Shown piece after piece: positions 50,801 to 62,345 of a stretch of 64,000 nucleotides of DNA. The translations under genes were made by a program, and so were the position numbers. Every line of letters begins with the position of its first letter. Within the stretch, counting starts at the first letter, position 1. The stretch lies in assembly GCF_018691265.1 (NCBI RefSeq), contig NW_024881301.1:10491752-10555751 (forward strand), given 5' to 3'. Below the pieces are notes generated by a model, which saw only the letters and a list, made by a program, of their open reading frames with translations, ran no database searches and was not told the DNA's origin. Source of the DNA: Tyto alba. Its lineage: Eukaryota; Chordata; Aves; Strigiformes; Tytonidae.

Positions 50801-53421
50801 TAGTTGCTAGCTGCAAGGATGCTCAAAGCAAAAGGAGGCCCAGGCCTGTAACTATTTGCAGATACATCTTCTGACATAAAGATAGGAAATAAACCTATCT
50901 TCAAGTGCATATATATGGCATATAACTAAGTTATAAACATTTGAAAAAAACAGTACTTCTCCCACAAAGTACAATGGGAAACTGCTGAAAGTAGTTTTGA
51001 TTTTTTTTAAGTATCAGGCCTAACCATTTCTCAGGAGTTAATACCTGGAAGAGTCAGAAAGAGACAAAAGCCTTATTTTAAATTGAGATGAAGTACAAAA
51101 TTCACATACTTGGATCCCTACCTGAAGACAACAATTTCTAATAGGTTTTCTTAGTAAAACAGAGTTGCATACTTGAGTGTGCATGCTTGAACTTTATGGG
51201 TATTTACATTTCCCTTTACTGCTTCTTATCATTGTTATTATACAAGTATGGAAGCACATGATCATTCAATAGGAAAATAACAAAACCAGCTTTGCTAAAA
51301 GTTTGCTAACTACATGGAAACTACACAGTGAGGGTTGAAACTTTTCCAAGTCTTTTTTTTGAAGAAAATATGGATTCAACAGACTTAAAATCTATGAAAA
51401 CTAATGGATTTTGTTGAGTGTAGATGCAAAATTGACTATTTCTAGCTAAGGTCAAAATATTTCCTTTCAAAAGCATCAAAGGAAACAACAAAGGCTTTGT
51501 TGCTTTGACTTAGTATTACCGCAAGGTTGAGTCACGAACAATTAAACTAAATTCTGCCTCTTTATCCAGCTTCACTGGGGATACCAATGCCCAGAATCAT
51601 TAATACCAGGGAAACAGAAAAATAGAGAAAACCTGATTTCCACTAACCCTCAAAACCAAAATATATATCAGCAATTTATTAACTGCAATTCCTATGACAA
51701 ATACATGCCACAAATTATCAAATTTAATTCAGTTTTACTGATGTGTTGTTCATGAAAATGAAGTAGGCTAGCCTTCATAAAAAAAAAAAAAAACAGATTT
51801 GGTAATGCCACAGGGACAAAAAAAGAAGTCAGCAATTGAACCAAATGCAAAAATGCCTACCATTGTGTCTTTTTCTTCCACGATAATAAATTCAGGTGGA
51901 AATGACATTAAAACAATTCAACTTCTTAGAGTATTTAATTTTCTGTTTTCAACAACAGAAAATGCCATGTTAAGTGCAAACAATGTCACAGTACGTTTAC
52001 CTTTGATTCCTGTCTACTATTACATAGCCAATAAGCTTTAAAAGATTATTTTTAAGTGAATGCACTCCCACCAAAAGGAATGGGGTGGAAAGGAAAGATG
52101 TAACAGAATGCTGGGGTGATCATCCCGTGCTGGAGACTGGTTATTGAACACTGATGAAAATACATGAACTACCCATCATAAATGTTTTTTCCACTGCTGG
52201 CCATATTGCTAATTTGCAGGAGTAATCCCAGACACTTCAACTCTAGAATTGAACTCTAGCAACAAATTAAACTGGTAAAGTATGCTTCACATCTGAAGCT
52301 TTTAATTACAAGTACTTGTTCAGTCTTGTTAATTATGTTGTGACCTCTCCCTCAAAAGACAGGAAAAGAGGGAAAAGAAAGGAAAAGAAAAAATATGGCA
52401 GGTACCAAAAGCAGAAGCATAGGCACTGTTGTCCAAATTCTTAATCTGACACTTTTTTTCACAATTAAATTTTACTGAATAAGATCTGCACATTCTTTCT
52501 GACCCTCCAGCTATATATAGAGCATAGCAAACTATTGGGGCCAGCAAAAGAAACCTAGGATATAATTTTTCAAAACCACCACATAGTCGTTTATTTGGCT
52601 ATACATGTTAATAGCCATTCAAATTATGGAAAATTATTCTGCAATACAACCTACTAGATAATGCCAAGAGTAACTACATTAATTTAAAACTACTATTTCA
52701 GTCCCTGCTGATTCTACCTGACAGAGTACAGAGTATTAAGGTCCTGTTTCTCCTTGAAAGTATCCTCCTTCTCCAAGCCTCTGAAAAACAACTACAAAGA
52801 GACTGCATAGAAGCACTGAAGTCAACATTGCAGTTGAAAGTCGTCCCTCAAAATTTCAAAGGCAAAACCCTCTAACTTGTCACACCATGGAAAGGACAAA
52901 CTACCAACCCATCACTGGTAACCTCCTACAAGACCATGGTCAAAATACAGCAGCATTCAAGGTTTTTTCCTCAGAAAAGTACATTCACGTGCATATTTAT
53001 CATCACCTCACAGACACCAATCCACTAGAAAAAAAACTCAGTTAAGAATGCATTAATAATAAATCAAGAACTAAAACTGCAGCAGCTGTGACAGTTATAA
53101 ATTTACTCATAATGAAGCAGGTGCCAGCAAGAAGGTATGCTCAAAGTCCAGGCAAATCCAATGTTGTCATCTTATTTGCAGAAACTTCTACTGACTCCTC
53201 AGCTGCAATCATCATGCCAAAGTAAACACACCTACCAAAAATACCTGGTTTGATCATGTTAAACTTACTCTTCATGAGTAAGTCTAACATACTCACAAAT
53301 TCTACATTTATGGCAATGGATTGAAAAATATCTATCAGATCTTCTAATGCAATTATACTATTATATTATACATGCTCTTAATGACATAAGCATTGTTCCA
53401 GTGACAATAATATTTCAGCTA

Positions 53422-53443
53422 TGTATTTTCTCTAGGTAAGTAC
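53422..53443 (+). promoter_or_regulatory. Candidate recursive (zero-length exon) splice site
   Basis: The polypyrimidine stretch ATTTTCTCT (53,425-53,433) and AG (53,434-53,435) abut GTAAGTA (53,436-53,442), a near-consensus 5' splice site. This is the layout of recursive splice sites in very long vertebrate introns. It would matter only if the window lies inside a plus-strand intron, which is not known. A chance match is possible. Confidence 0.25.
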
Positions 53444-56400
53444 TGATAAATATAGAATTTATCCATATAAATGCAAAAGGCCAGTGATGTCCACATTCTT
53501 TAAAATCTCAACAGATAAATACAATTTTATTTACAGAATATTCAAGTATTTTAAATTGTTCCTCTTTTATTTGCAAATTCAACTTCAGATGATATTAAAC
53601 TGTCATTATTATTGAGTAATTGTTTTAACTTCGTGTACTCAGATATTGAATGTGAAGCAGCAGGTTAACAGGAAACATTTACTAGCACCCTGTGTCACTT
53701 CAGAGAGGTCCCGTATCTGACCCCTTGCATTCAGAAGTGCCATAAGATCATTCATTACTTGGCCTCGGAAACTGTACATACACTGTCACTGTTTAATTTT
53801 TCATAAATACTCCAGAGGATCAATCTTCAAAATTTACAGCACTCTAGCAAATTATATAAATTTCAGAATTAGTATAAGATGAAATTGTTAAAAAACTCTG
53901 AACTGAAACACATAAATTTCAGTGACTTCTGACAAAAATCAGTTTCAAAATCATTCTTGCACAGTACCAGGTACTCCACTGAAGTCAAATGAGTGTCACA
54001 TCTGGCTTGGTATCACATTATCATGGGACCCTACCCGAGCTTTCTGGTGCACTCCGGGGAAAGGCTGCTCTTTTTCCACAATGGAAATAGATGATATCCT
54101 GGTACTAACAGCTTTTTGAGGACAGCATTTTGAAGCTGCTGTCCAGGTGGTGTTGCCAAGCTGATACAAAACTCCACAAGTCCTTTTGTCTTCAGGAAGA
54201 CCTAACAGTAACAATACAGTAAAAAACCCAAACAATCTAAAACCCCCAAAATCCCCGCTGCATACCTCTCACTAATTCATTATCATGCCTTCTCCCTCAG
54301 CTCTTTCATAAGAGTAGTTTCTCTCCATTCTAGAAGAATGGAAGAGATGTAGAGGTCATGGCATTTAGACATTTTTATGGGATAATATTCCTTCAAACAT
54401 TTTTCAAGTTACATGTGCCAAAAAAGAAAATATTTTCTATTTACTGAATAATTCATAAAGGCACCTTCAGAAAAACAACAATGGTGCTAGAGCTGAGAGC
54501 ATGTGTGCCAACTTTCAGCCAGAAGCAAGTTATTAATTCAAATTATTAAACTCCTACAAATACATTTTTTACAAAAGAAATTGTGACAAACTATTATAGC
54601 TGGGAAGAAAACAATTGTGTATGATTTCAAATTATTTTTGTCCTCTTTACTCCAGAAATTAATGAAGAATTCTTTATCAACACAGCATGGAATTCCTCTT
54701 TGCTGTTGTTGATTCTTTCTTTTTAATTACAGATTTTCAAAAGAAAAATAGATTCCATTCACAGCTGCAACAAAGCAACATTTAAATTCCTCCCCTTGTT
54801 TTCGAGTGTGAAGTGACTGGAGGGAATAATGAAGTGATGCCTATCCATGAAGAACTGATATCAGTTCCCCAGGATTACTAAACAGAAAAGAAGATATTTT
54901 TATGAGATAATCTGGCTTGTCTACACTATGGAAGAGATAAGGTCCCCAGACTGTTTTATATGCTCGCTGTACTCACATTATTTCACATGTGTTCAGTGTT
55001 CTTCCTTCACATCCAAAGCATGGCCACAAGAGCTGGCAAGAAAAAAGTCCCTGGGACAGTGCATTTCCTGCAGCATCTGGACCTCACCATTAAATACACG
55101 CAGGTGATTAAGATGTTTCAAGCACTGAATTATGGAAAGACTTAATAAATGAAGCTGGATTAGCAAATTGTTTAAAAAGCTTCTTTTCAGACATGTCTCT
55201 GCCACAGCGGTGACAAAATGGGGAGAGAAAATTACATTGCACTTTAATGACATTTAGGACAGTCTAATATGATAATGTGTTGGCTGAGGCTGCATTGACC
55301 CTGACAGCACAACCATTACAGACTTTGATATGCTACTCACAACTCGCCCATTACTGTTTACATTGACATAAACTCTAAGTTTGGAAATTATTACTTTAAT
55401 TAAAAAGAGGTTAGTATAATTTTATCTAGATACATAAAACTTTGTAGTATTTCGGATAATTTTCTTTCCTAGCTCAGATTTCATTCAACACATTGTATGG
55501 TGTTTTGTTTTTTTTTTTTTTGCAAGGGTCAGAGACAATTTATAAATAATGAAGGCTATGTGACAGCAAGTCACAAAACCACAAAAAATCACATGCAAAA
55601 AGAAAACAGGTCACAGAGCTGAATGCCAGGAAAGAAGTACATACCTGCATAATACTCTGGCAACATGCAGACTTAAGTTAACTTTGCCACAGAGCATCTA
55701 TTAAACCAAAGAACAGCAAGCTCATGTTCATCATCCTAAAGGAGGTATAAGGTTATACCTGTGATACAAACATTTCACCAGATCAAATCTCCAGGACCCT
55801 GTTTTCATTTACATGGGACTTTCCTGACACATGACCAAAGTCAGCACACCTATGTACTGAATTTCTTTACTGCCAGATAGAAATCTGAATGTATATTAAT
55901 GTAAATGAGAATCTAGCCCCCAAATAAAAACCTGTCTCCTTTAGTGTTGGGCCTACCTTGAATAAATTAGAGTTAGCAACACATGAACATGTTTAATTCT
56001 GTTATAAAACCATTTACCACTGGGGGCGTGGGAGTGCCTGTGATATATTTTCCTTTTAATAGTGCTATCCTGAGAACATTGGATAATTACATTTTTCAGC
56101 TGACTCAGAACAGGTATAGCAGCACAGGGACCAGCTATGCACACTTTCCCACTCTGGCATTTCCAAAGTAAAGACATGTTAAGTAACATACTGTTTTGAT
56201 TGAACTAGGCTACAGATCTCTATCAGAATATTTCCCATTTTGTATTCCAAAATCCATAATTGCCCAACTGTGGCAAGAGATATCCAGAGATTTATTTTAA
56301 AAGTAGAAGTAACAAAAAGGAATGATATGAGAAACAGTTGCATCCAGAATTATTACTGAAATAAGTTATCTCTAAAAAAATTAAGGAAATCAACATACAT

Positions 56401-56719
56401 AAAGGAAACAATATATACATACATTTATATATGCATGTGTATGTATATAATATATAGTATATATAAATTTACATAGGTACAAATTTAATTTAAGTAAAGA
56501 TCAATAACAATAGTAAAACAACCCCAAAATGATCTTGATTTGACATGCACTCAGTATGGATGGCTTTATCACATTAGAATGGATCCTACATTCTATTTAG
56601 TTCAGCTTCTAGTACCTTGTAACATAGTCTCTGCATAATCACCTAGTGAAATTACTCCCGAAAGATGTACTACCTGATCCGTGAAGGCATGCTACAATCT
56701 AATTTGGGTAAAGGCACAC

Positions 56720-56840
56720 AGGTGAAAATGAAAAACAAAAGTGCAGAGAAATTATGCAACGAGTCCAAATCTACACAGCAGAGACTGGGGCAGAATTGAA
56801 ATGAGATTGCAAGATCTGAACTCCCACATACACTATGTTA
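56720..56840 (+). repeat. Probable MIR-type SINE relic
   Basis: The text GCAGAGAAATTATGCAACGAGTC...ATCTACACAGCAGAGACTGGGGCAGAATTGAAATGAGATTGCAAGATCTGAACTCCCACA matches the MIR layout of 'cagagaggttaagtgacttgcc', 'aaggtcacacagcagag', 'ggcagagctgggaa' and 'tctgaactcc'. It is one of the clearer MIR-like pieces in the window. Confidence 0.55.
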
Positions 56841-57548
56841 TGTTTTCTTCCAGACCACACTGGGAAAGCTCACCTCCACCCACTGCTAAGGATATCAAAA
56901 AATATATCTGCTCAACAAATTTGTGGAGCCAGTCTCTTCATTCTATACAGCCAAAGAATCCACTGTACTTCAAAAGAGAATTCACAAATAAATAATTCTG
57001 GATGTTTTTTTTTTATTTTAAAGGAATAAAATTTTTCTCTATGCATAATCCCAAATTTTGGTCTTGAAGAGGTGAATACAGAGTCTGAAAATATAACAGA
57101 AAAAATAGTCTTCTGAATAAAGTTCAGCTTTTGAAAAGTATTTTAAAAGATTATTTTTATGCAGTTGATTCTAACAGTACAAAAACCTCTACGTGATATG
57201 AAGGTAGCTTTGATGTTAGTATATTTATAATGATGTTTTATTCATGTATTTCCTTTGTAGCTCTGTTACTAATAATTGAATCAGCTACATACAACCTAAT
57301 TCTTCCAATGTTCGTTGTGCAATGAAAGAGATGATATTGCTTTCTGATTGCAGTAAAACAAAATTAAGTATTTTACCCATCTGTTCTACTATGATTAACA
57401 AATGCAGTGAGTGTGAGATATGACATGTATGGCTACTTTTCAACAGAAATATCATACATGTGGATAACTTATTGTTATACATATAACAAAGGCTTCTGTA
57501 TTTTTCAAAACTGCATGTACATCTGTGGATCCAAGTTGCTAAACTATG

Positions 57549-57554
57549 TTGCCC
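57549..57554. repeat. Target-site duplication, left copy (TTGCCC)
   Basis: Six bases directly before the TG start of the LTR at 57,555. They recur exactly at 57,861-57,866. A perfect 6-bp duplication is the usual footprint of alpha/betaretrovirus-like (ERVK-type) integrase. Confidence 0.88.
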
Positions 57555-57607
57555 TGTGGCGACTGAGGCATGGACTCAGATCATGCGTGATGCTGAGACT
57601 GAGACCT

Positions 57608-57613
57608 TTTATT
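57608..57613 (-). promoter_or_regulatory. LTR polyadenylation signal AATAAA
   Basis: Plus strand TTTATT, AATAAA in LTR sense, 16 bp downstream of the TATA box. The transcript start would fall near or after it, so the signal would lie in U3 or early R, as in avian leukosis-type LTRs. Confidence 0.6.
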
Positions 57614-57629
57614 TCAGCACACAGGCTGC

Positions 57630-57636
57630 TTATATA
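57630..57636 (-). promoter_or_regulatory. LTR TATA box (TATATAA)
   Basis: In LTR sense it reads GGTATATAAGCAG, a strong core promoter match. It would direct transcription leftward. Activity unknown. Confidence 0.6.
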
Positions 57637-57860
57637 CCTTTTGAAAGTTACAGTACTTTTCCACCAGCTTAACAACACGAGGTGTTTACACGCTAATCAT
57701 GCCGTCTTCTTGCTTCCTTCTTTACCAGTAGCAGCTGAAAACCTCAGTGTGCTTATCAGCATTTTTCTCATAACAACCTCAAGCCATAATCAAAGCACAA
57801 TACTCTTTTAACTACTAAAAGAAACCTTAACCCTACTTTTCCCTTTCATCTCTCCTGACA

Positions 57861-57866
57861 TTGCCC
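57861..57866. repeat. Target-site duplication, right copy (TTGCCC)
   Basis: Exact copy of 57,549-57,554 after the CA end at 57,860. Confidence 0.88.
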
Positions 57867-59844
57867 TACTATCCTTTATATTTGGTTAGATATTTTGTGA
57901 TAAATTTAGTTAAAGGAAAAGAGCGTATTGTGGACCTGAAAATTTCCATCCCTAAACATTGGAAGTTTTAATTTCTTTGTTTTTTTTAATAAATAAATTT
58001 TTAAAAATAAATAATAAACCAGCCACACCTATGTGTCCACTCTTCCTTTCTGCTGAAATCTGAAAACTATTTTAGAGAGGCATATGAGGGATTTTTTTTT
58101 TTTTTTAAATCAAAGGAAATAAAGAATCAAATGTTAAATTTCTCCTCAGATTAAATGAAAATTGCGGTTGAAAGCATTTTTAACTTTCTGGTGAAGCAGC
58201 TTGCCAATGGTTGTGGATGATGACAATCGAGTGTCACATGCTAAAGCAGAGCATGGTATTGAATACTTCATTATAGGGTTTGCAAGGTCTTAAATTATCT
58301 CCAAAACTCCAAGTTACCTTTGCTCTGGAAAAAAAGAAAATAAATGGCCAAGTAGGAAAATCATGCAGTGATAATACTGTTACATTTCACTACCTGGAAC
58401 ATTAAAAAAACATGACACTGATGCCACCTTTGCTAGAAGACGAACTCCCAAATTTCACATCCTGCCACTCCAAGTAAGACATAAGACCTGTTACACTGCT
58501 TAGCTCCCTCCTGCAGCCTCAGCATAAAAATGGCATATCCCTTACATCAGTACTCAAAGCCTAAAAAAAATACACAGAATGTGTAAATTACAGACTCACA
58601 ATGACTTACAGTCTTAGATCTTATGTGTAAATGGGAAGTTTTGGAGAGGAAAAAAACCTAAAACATCAGAAAATTAATTTTATGAATGACTCTGGACACA
58701 TCAATTTGGTGTCTAATCTGATACCATTAATGTCTTTGGCACGTTTGTCCTCAATTTCAAAGGACCTTGGCATACATTAAAAGCAAGCAGTAAGAATAGC
58801 GTCATATCAAAGGTACTGAGTACAAAATCTGTGGCTTTGGAGACATAATGACAATCTTTAATTTACTGTAAGTGTAACGCGAAGTTAAGATCCTTTAGAA
58901 GCAGAAGAAATTACCACTCTTAACTCATACAGATGCTGCTCTGGTGCTGTTGTGTGATGAAAGGAGAGGGACTCTCCTGGTGGCTAAAAGCAATTTTAAA
59001 ATTGTTGGTACTAGTGTATATGCAAAAAGGCAAAGACAAAAGCATCACAGATGTAGCCAGAAAAGGCAATGGAAAACAATGAAATATCAGAGGAACACTT
59101 GTAATGCAAGTATAGAAGAAAGCTTGGAGAGTGCATCACAAGCATAATCTTTTTTTTTTTTTTTTTAATGAATATGATGAATATGTAATTTTATGAAGAT
59201 TTGTTCTGCAAACAGATAAAGATGCATTGAATATTATTGGCAATTCTTTCATTTTTTCTTCTCGACAGAACAACCTTCAAGACTTTGAATACTGACTAAC
59301 CATTTAGTATAAAAGACAGTATTCTGTAAACTCCCTTTTGGATATAGCTGGACTACAGCCAAATATGACACTGATCCTAATTATGTTTCTGATATTACAG
59401 ACATGCAAAGAAAATATGACCCTTAAACCACCTATCAGCATCCAAACCAGTATCTGAAATAGCTAGGTGTATCTCTGTCAAACTGCTCATCAAGAACACC
59501 ACTGCTTTGCCATTGTAGGCACCGTAAAATGATCCTGAAAGCTCCCTTGGAAGCACTGTTGAGAATTACATAGCCTGTCTTCTTGACCAGTTGTCTGGGT
59601 TTAGTGTGGGTTCAGCCAATGCCATAGGCTTTTGGCAGCTGGCAGTATGCACAGTGTAAAATCAGCTTCACTGTCTTGATCACTGTGCTCCACAGAGCAG
59701 AAAATTAAGTTTGACAGATTTGAAGGAGGTTCGTGTAATTTACTATAATTTATATAAATAATTTTTTGTATATGGCTTTAAAATCTCATCTGTAACTTCC
59801 AAAGAACTGACTGAGTCAGTGTGGTTATTTTATAACAAAATAGG
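57867..59844. other. AT-rich non-coding DNA, nothing identified
   Basis: T runs at about 58,092-58,106 and 59,150-59,166. No gene or named repeat; open frames at most 67 codons. Confidence 0.55.
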
Positions 59845-59947
59845 AAAAAAAAAAAAAAAAACCCACAAAAAAACCCCCACAAAAAAAAACACCCAAAAAA
59901 CCCAAACAAACAAACAAAAAAACCAAAAACAAAACAAAACAAAAACA
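59845..59947. repeat. 103-nt A/C-only low-complexity tract
   Basis: From 59,845 to 59,947 the plus strand contains only A and C. It starts with a run of about 17 A, then C-runs of two to five bases separated by A-runs, then (CAAA)n and (CAAAA)n phases at the right end. The opposite strand is therefore only T and G. It resembles a decayed poly(A) tract or a compound (CAAA)n microsatellite. No retroposon body is recognisable to its left. Confidence 0.95.
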
Positions 59948-61240
59948 GCAACCAAATTATGAGCTTAGGTCAAATACTCATTTTCATTCATGTGGACAGA
60001 AGCATTGTCATAATTTCTATCTTTAAACATTCTATCTTTAATTTTCAGAGGAGCTTAATTTCTATATCATCTAGCCTTAATTGACTAGTAGACTTTTGTA
60101 AATGGTAACTGTCTAAGAACTTTCTGCTGGAACTGCCTTTTATTGGAAATAGCTGATTTTTAGGTGACTTCTTAGTATAAAATGTGTCAGGTTTCATGAA
60201 CCTTCTATAAAATTTAAGCAACAGTCTACTATATTCTGCCTACTACACGCTGCTTTCACGATGCCACACCCAGTCTGTTGGGGACAGTTAGCTCAGAAGC
60301 CACGCCTATCCAACACTTAAGGGATGAAAAGTGTCCTAAATCTGGACAATCCAGGTCATTCTGCCATGAAAAGCACTGTCCCAGGGTTCCCAGGGATGCT
60401 GTGGAGGACCAGGCATGGTAAAGCCTCCTCTGAGTTGCTGGCTCCAACACACATGACAATTCCTATCTACGTCATTAAATTATTTCCCTTTCTGTTTCAC
60501 TGCACAGCCCCTGGCCTCTCAGTGTTCACACTACATATATGTTAGTTTGCGCACAGACTCCTACTTAGAGCAAGCCAAGAAGTTCCCTTGGTGAGTGAAC
60601 CTGACCACAGAAGAAAAGATAATATACTCCAAGATTTGTACAGTACAGACACAGGCCAGTTCACATCAGCCACTGCAAGTCTTGCGTCTTAGCCCCACAC
60701 CAAAGAGCCTCCCAAGAGCGGTGCACCTTGGTTTTCAGCTATTCTTTCTGAAGCAGATGCTATCTTTACAACTCCAAAATTTTGCCTTGTCCAGACACAT
60801 CAATTCTAAAACTCAATACATTTGCAACAAAGAAGGCAGGGTTGGATGCAGGGCCTGCAATAATGCCCTTAGATATGATACTGAAAGTGCTACTGGGAAG
60901 CTACCCACATTTCAGGCTCCCTTTCTACCTCTGTTGTTGAGGCCATCAGTTTAAGAGCTATGAGGTGCTTTGATGGAGTGCACTACAGCTTCCTCTACAC
61001 CTTTAATATTGACACCAATGGTGTGTTACTTTTTTTGCATGTCATCCACCTGATTGTCTTATTTTTATGACATTAATGGAGAAAATAACAGATAAAATGC
61101 TAATGTATTAAATAGTTTCTCCCATTGTTTGTTTCAGCTTTGAAATATTTGGGTGCAATCAGATATACTTGAACCTTTAAGGAAAAGTATCGATGATGAG
61201 ATACTTAATGCATACACCATGAGAACATTTTGCTCTCTAG
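59948..61240. other. Non-coding DNA; GC-richer stretch 60,240-60,960 unassigned
   Basis: The stretch from about 60,240 to 60,960 is less AT-rich and carries plus-strand frames of 73 and 119 codons (60,595-60,954). No domain or family is recognised. It could be an old transposon piece; I cannot name it. Confidence 0.4.
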
Positions 61241-61425
61241 TGTCATGTGGTGGGTTGACCCTGGATGGACACCAGGTGCCCTCCAAAGCCACTCTCTCAC
61301 TCCCCTCCTCAGCTGCACAGGAGAGAGAAAATATAATGGAAGTCCCATGGGTTAAGATTAGGACAGGGAGAGATCACTCGCCAATTATTGTCATGGCCAA
61401 AACAGACTCGACTTGGGGAAATTAG

Positions 61426-61431
61426 TTTAAT
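61426..61431 (-). promoter_or_regulatory. LTR polyadenylation signal ATTAAA
   Basis: Plus strand TTTAAT; ATTAAA in LTR sense, 180 bp before the LTR end. Same position class as in the LTR at 8,531. Confidence 0.45.
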
Positions 61432-61689
61432 TTACTACCAGTCAGATCAGAGTAGGATAGTGAGAAATAAAACCACATCTTAAAACACCTTTCTCCCACA
61501 CATCCTTTCTTCCCCAGCTTAACTTCACACCTGATTTCTCTACCTCCTCCCCTCAAGTGGCGCAGGGGGATGGGGAATGGGGGTTGTGGTCAGTTCATCA
61601 CCTACTGTCTCTGCTGCTCCTTCCTCCTCAGGGGGAGGGCTCCTCACACTCTTCCCCTGCTCCAGTGGAGGGTCCCACCCACAGGAGAC

Positions 61690-62010
61690 TGTTCTCCATT
61701 AACTCCTCCAACGTGACTCCTTCCCATGTGCTGCAGTTCTTCACAAAGTGTTCCAGCATGGGTCCCCCACGGGATCACAAATCCTGCCAGCAAACCTGCT
61801 CCAGCGTGGGCTCCTCTCTCCTCTGGGGTCACTGATCCTGACAGGATCTTGCTCCAGGGTGGACTTCCCATGGGGTCACAGCCCCCTACAGGCATCTACC
61901 TGCCCCAGCATGGGGTCCTCCCCAGGCTGCAGGTGGGTATCTGCTCCACCGTGAACCTCCGTGGGCTGCAGGGCACAGCCGGCCTCACCATGGTCTTCCC
62001 CATGGGCTGC
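61690..62010. repeat. Imperfect modules inside the long LTR
   Basis: Motifs of the type CTCCAGCGTGGG and CCCATGGGG/CCCACGGG recur roughly every 50-60 bp (near 61,750, 61,800, 61,850, 61,905, 61,945 and 61,985), separated by CTGCAG- or TCACAG-containing spacers. The modules pair partly as inverted repeats (CCCATGGG is self-complementary). They account for the GC-rich frames in this part of the LTR. Confidence 0.7.
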
Positions 62011-62151
62011 AGGGCATCTTTGCTCTGGAACCTGGAGCTCCTCTTCCCCCTCCATCTTCACTGACCTTGGTGTCTGAAGAGTTGTTTCTCTCACATATTC
62101 TCACTTCTCTCTCTGGCTGCTGTTGGTGTTGTGCAGCTTTTTCCCCACTTC

Positions 62152-62158
62152 TTAAATA
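62152..62158 (-). promoter_or_regulatory. LTR TATA-like box (TATTTAA)
   Basis: Plus strand TTAAATA, TATTTAA in LTR sense, about 185 bp into the LTR and upstream of the module-rich region. Plausible core promoter, activity unknown. Confidence 0.5.
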
Positions 62159-62345
62159 TGTCCTCAGAGGTGCTACCACCATCCCTGGTGGGCTCAGCCT
62201 TGGCCAGCAGCAGGTCTGTCTTGGAGCCGGCTGGAATTGGCTTTGTCGGACATGGGGGGAAACTTCTAGCAGTTTCTCACAGAAGGCAATCATGTAGCCC
62301 CACCACCACTACCAAAACCTTGCCATGAAAACCCAATATATGACA

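Larger units (their letters stand above)
47881..57548. other. Mostly AT-rich non-coding DNA, with a GC-richer patch at 48,380-48,700
   Basis: No gene recognised. The patch at 48,380-48,700 has several CpGs (near 48,433, 48,440, 48,454, 48,480 and 48,510) and a GAG|GTGAGT donor-like site at 48,554/48,555. The sequence at 48,800-49,080 is also less AT-rich, with opposite frames of 66 and 104 codons, unassigned. A 137-codon frame lies at 49,687-50,100. T or A runs are at about 50,451-50,464 and 51,779-51,793. An AT-alternating stretch lies at about 56,409-56,467. An AG|GTAAGTA site is at 53,435/53,436. Confidence 0.4.
57555..57860 (-). mobile_element. Solo ERV LTR (306 bp, ERVK-like), minus strand
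   Basis: Compact LTR with TGTGGC...CTGACA ends (plus-strand view) and a perfect 6-bp duplication. In sense (minus) orientation a TATATAA box (57,630-57,636) is followed 16 bp later by AATAAA (57,608-57,613) and then about 53 bp to the end. This close TATA-AATAAA arrangement with a very short R is known from alpharetrovirus and betaretrovirus LTRs and fits the 6-bp duplication. No gag-pol-env is attached, so it is a solo LTR. The U3 part at 57,728-57,840 is clearly related to the U3 of the 5-bp-duplication LTR (9,014-9,127), which is unexpected across ERV classes. The 134-codon plus-strand frame across it is incidental. Confidence 0.86.
61246..62340 (-). mobile_element. Long solo ERV LTR (1,095 bp, ERVL-like), minus strand
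   Basis: The plus strand starts TGTGGTGGGTTGACCCTGGA, which I recognise as the outer end of a common avian LTR, and ends CCATGAAAACCCAATATA. The expected terminal CA appears as TA, one substitution. The flanks TGTCA (61,241-61,245) and TGACA (62,341-62,345) form a 5-bp duplication with one mismatch. In sense (minus) orientation there is a TATTTAA box at 62,152-62,158, then a GC-rich middle made of repeated CCAGCGTGGG...CCCATGGGG-type modules (about 61,690-62,010), then ATTAAA at 61,426-61,431. No retroviral genes flank it. Several frames of 65-112 codons reflect the modules, not a gene. The LTR at 32,797 appears to be a deleted relative. Confidence 0.88.

Noticed and set aside
57407..57811. 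134-codon plus-strand frame
   Set aside because: Its second half lies antisense inside the ERVK-like LTR, so it is a chance frame spanning an insertion boundary.
59590..59720. Text resembling an LTR start (TGTCTGGGTTTAGTGTGGGTTCAGCC)
   Set aside because: No matching end, no duplication and no LTR signals downstream.
61557..62094. Overlapping frames of 72-112 codons in the GC-rich region
   Set aside because: They lie within the long LTR and reflect its repeated modules; no retroviral protein motif is present.
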